Source: an uncultured Alphaproteobacteria bacterium
Lineage (GTDB): Bacteria > Pseudomonadota > Alphaproteobacteria > HIMB59
Assembly (NCBI GenBank): GCA_902575065.1
Contig: CACGPU010000003.1
Coordinates: 62,001-126,000 of the forward strand
Direction: 5' to 3'
Length of the DNA stretch: 64,000 bases
Each line of letters starts with the position of its first letter. The stretch's first letter is position 1. This document shows positions 62,894 to 64,000 of this stretch, in pieces. Position numbers and translations under genes: made by a program. Below the pieces are notes generated by a model. The model had not been told where the DNA came from and did not search any database. It saw only the letters and a list, made by a program, of their open reading frames with translations.

Positions 62894-64000
62894 CTAATTT
62901 TACTTGTGACTCTCTAAGCAGAGATAAATATAATTCTTTATGGTAAAGAGAGAGTGACTGATTAGAAATAGGGGTTAAATTTTCTCGATCTACAATGACT
63001 CCATTAATGTTTATATTCTTACTAAGAAAGCTGCATTTAATAGTTTTGCATAATTCCTTGTTACTTATTTGATTAATTATAATTTCAGGAATTTCATAAT
63101 ATGAATAGTTTTTTTTTTTAATATCTATGTCTAAATTATTATCAATAAATATTATTTTGACTTTCCTCTCACATATAAATTTCTTAGATATATCACATGA
63201 ATAACCTGCATTAATATATGAGTCAGCAGGTATACCAGGTGGTATATGGTCTGGAAGAATAATAATTAGTGAGTCAGGATCTAAACTTTTAATTTTATAA
63301 ATGTATTTAATAAGATGTTGCAAAGATTTAGTGTTACAATTTAAAAATTCTTCTAGTATCTTTGATTTGGGATATTCAATCAAACGTTCATACGATTGGC
63401 TTTGTCCTAGACCACTATGGCAACCTACTGCAAATAAATAATTTAAGATTGGTTTATCATCTACTAATGACTTACTTATTAATTCAAAATGTTGTTTAAA
63501 AAAAGACCTATCAGATAACCAACCATTATTCATATCAGTCATATCAAAATTTGGAGTTAAAAAGGACTTTTCAAATCCTAAACTTTTATATGCTTTATCA
63601 ATGTTAAAAAAAGAACCGTACATAGGTTGACTTGCGATTGTCTTATAACCATAAGTTTTTAAATAATTTGGCAAACAATTAGTGTTACCATCGCCAATAC
63701 GATTAAACTCTGTTCCATATTCAAGTATGCTGGGTACCCCACAAAGAATTTCAAACTCTGCCTGAGCAGAACCACCCCCACTTACAGGAGATATTCCGTA
63801 TAATACATTTTGACTATTTAGTTTAGTCCACATTTTAGGAATTATATCTTCACTAATTTTAATATTATTGAAATCGATAGGATCAATAAAACTTTCCATA
63901 AGAATTATATGTATATTTCTATAATTATTATTTTTGGAAAGATTAAATGATCTAAAATCTTCATAATTCATAATTTTATTGTCTAACATGAGTTTTTTTT
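62886..64000 (-). CDS. LtaS/OpgB-type sulfatase-fold phosphoglycerol transferase, 5'-truncated by window edge
   Basis: The visible 367+ residues form the extracellular alkaline-phosphatase-like domain: NIHIILMESFIDP (metal Glu), SGGGSAQAEFEILCGVPS (nucleophile Ser/Thr region) and LIIILPDHIPPGIP (metal Asp/His). LtaS and OpgB enzymes transfer phosphoglycerol groups from phosphatidylglycerol to glycans and have four or five N-terminal helices; none are visible because the frame stays open past the ATG at 63989 to the window end. The gene therefore probably begins outside. It is coupled to the menorin-like gene. Confidence 0.78.
   Translation of the reverse strand, partial: KKLMLDNKIMNYEDFRSFNLSKNNNYRNIHIILMESFIDPIDFNNIKISEDIIPKMWTKLNSQNVLYGISPVSGGGSAQAEFEILCGVPSILEYGTEFNRIGDGNTNCLPNYLKTYGYKTIASQPMYGSFFNIDKAYKSLGFEKSFLTPNFDMTDMNNGWLSDRSFFKQHFELISKSLVDDKPILNYLFAVGCHSGLGQSQSYERLIEYPKSKILEEFLNCNTKSLQHLIKYIYKIKSLDPDSLIIILPDHIPPGIPADSYINAGYSCDISKKFICERKVKIIFIDNNLDIDIKKKNYSYYEIPEIIINQISNKELCKTIKCSFLSKNININGVIVDRENLTPISNQSLSLYHKELYLSLLRESQVKLDD

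Overview
The window is AT-rich, very densely packed bacterial DNA. Neighbouring genes commonly overlap by 1-44 bp and spacers are mostly under 120 bp. The gene content points to a streamlined marine alphaproteobacterium of the SAR11/HIMB59/AEGEAN-169 kind: an Irr-like Fur regulator, a DmdA-type DMSP demethylase, a ProVXW betaine transporter, ammonium uptake (glnK-amtB) and a SelD-NDH fusion. The lineage is an inference from gene content. No rRNA, tRNA, CRISPR array, insertion sequence or prophage was recognised.

Layout. 1-2.9 kb: metal uptake (ZnuA-type zinc-binding protein cut by the left edge, Irr-like regulator, ferric-iron-binding protein). 3.0-7.2 kb: a folate/p-aminobenzoate operon (pabB-pabA-pabC-folP-folB-folK). 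7.1-12.6 kb, minus strand: trpF, katG, an aquaporin, and an omega-amino-acid:pyruvate aminotransferase preceded by a structured leader, a 27-residue membrane miniprotein and a palindromic operator candidate. 12.7-22.1 kb, plus strand: pncC, a Pif1-like helicase, AlaX, a YadGH-type exporter, a divergent photolyase, a GMC oxidoreductase, and SH3 and SOUL proteins. 22.3-24.0 kb: glnK-amtB.

24.0-33.5 kb is a long minus-strand run on methylated zwitterions: proV-proX-proW, a YeiH-type exporter, dmdA, an MFS carrier, ridA, and a translationally coupled pair that looks like TmpA/TmpB. TmpA is a gamma-butyrobetaine-hydroxylase-like Fe/2OG enzyme and TmpB an HD-domain diiron oxygenase. Together they would turn 2-trimethylaminoethylphosphonate into glycine betaine and phosphate. 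I consider this the most interesting system in the window.

33.6-47.8 kb is mixed housekeeping: cysE, an SbmA/BacA-like protein, a CBS protein, rmlA, sbcB, a tyrosine phosphatase with a small Cys-rich partner, transaldolase, bioY, a Tat-exported MsrB, leucine dehydrogenase and ccdA. 47.8-64 kb is largely cell-surface: a WecA/MraY-like initiating transferase, a SelD-NDH fusion, groESL (with CIRCE and a sigma-32-like promoter), an O-antigen ligase, MscS, and a tight six-gene operon (neuB-neuC-hisF2-hisH2-amidotransferase-neuA) for a probably amidino-modified nonulosonic (sialic-type) sugar. It ends with a sulfotransferase, a menorin/GDPD-like membrane-anchored protein and an LtaS/OpgB-type transferase cut by the right edge.

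Several small genes lie between the large ones: a 27-aa membrane peptide (12.4 kb), a 57-aa membrane protein (14.5 kb), a 52-aa Cys-rich protein (39.0 kb) and a 27-aa Arg/Lys-rich peptide (41.8 kb). Functions are assigned from motifs and remembered family features; no database search was possible.
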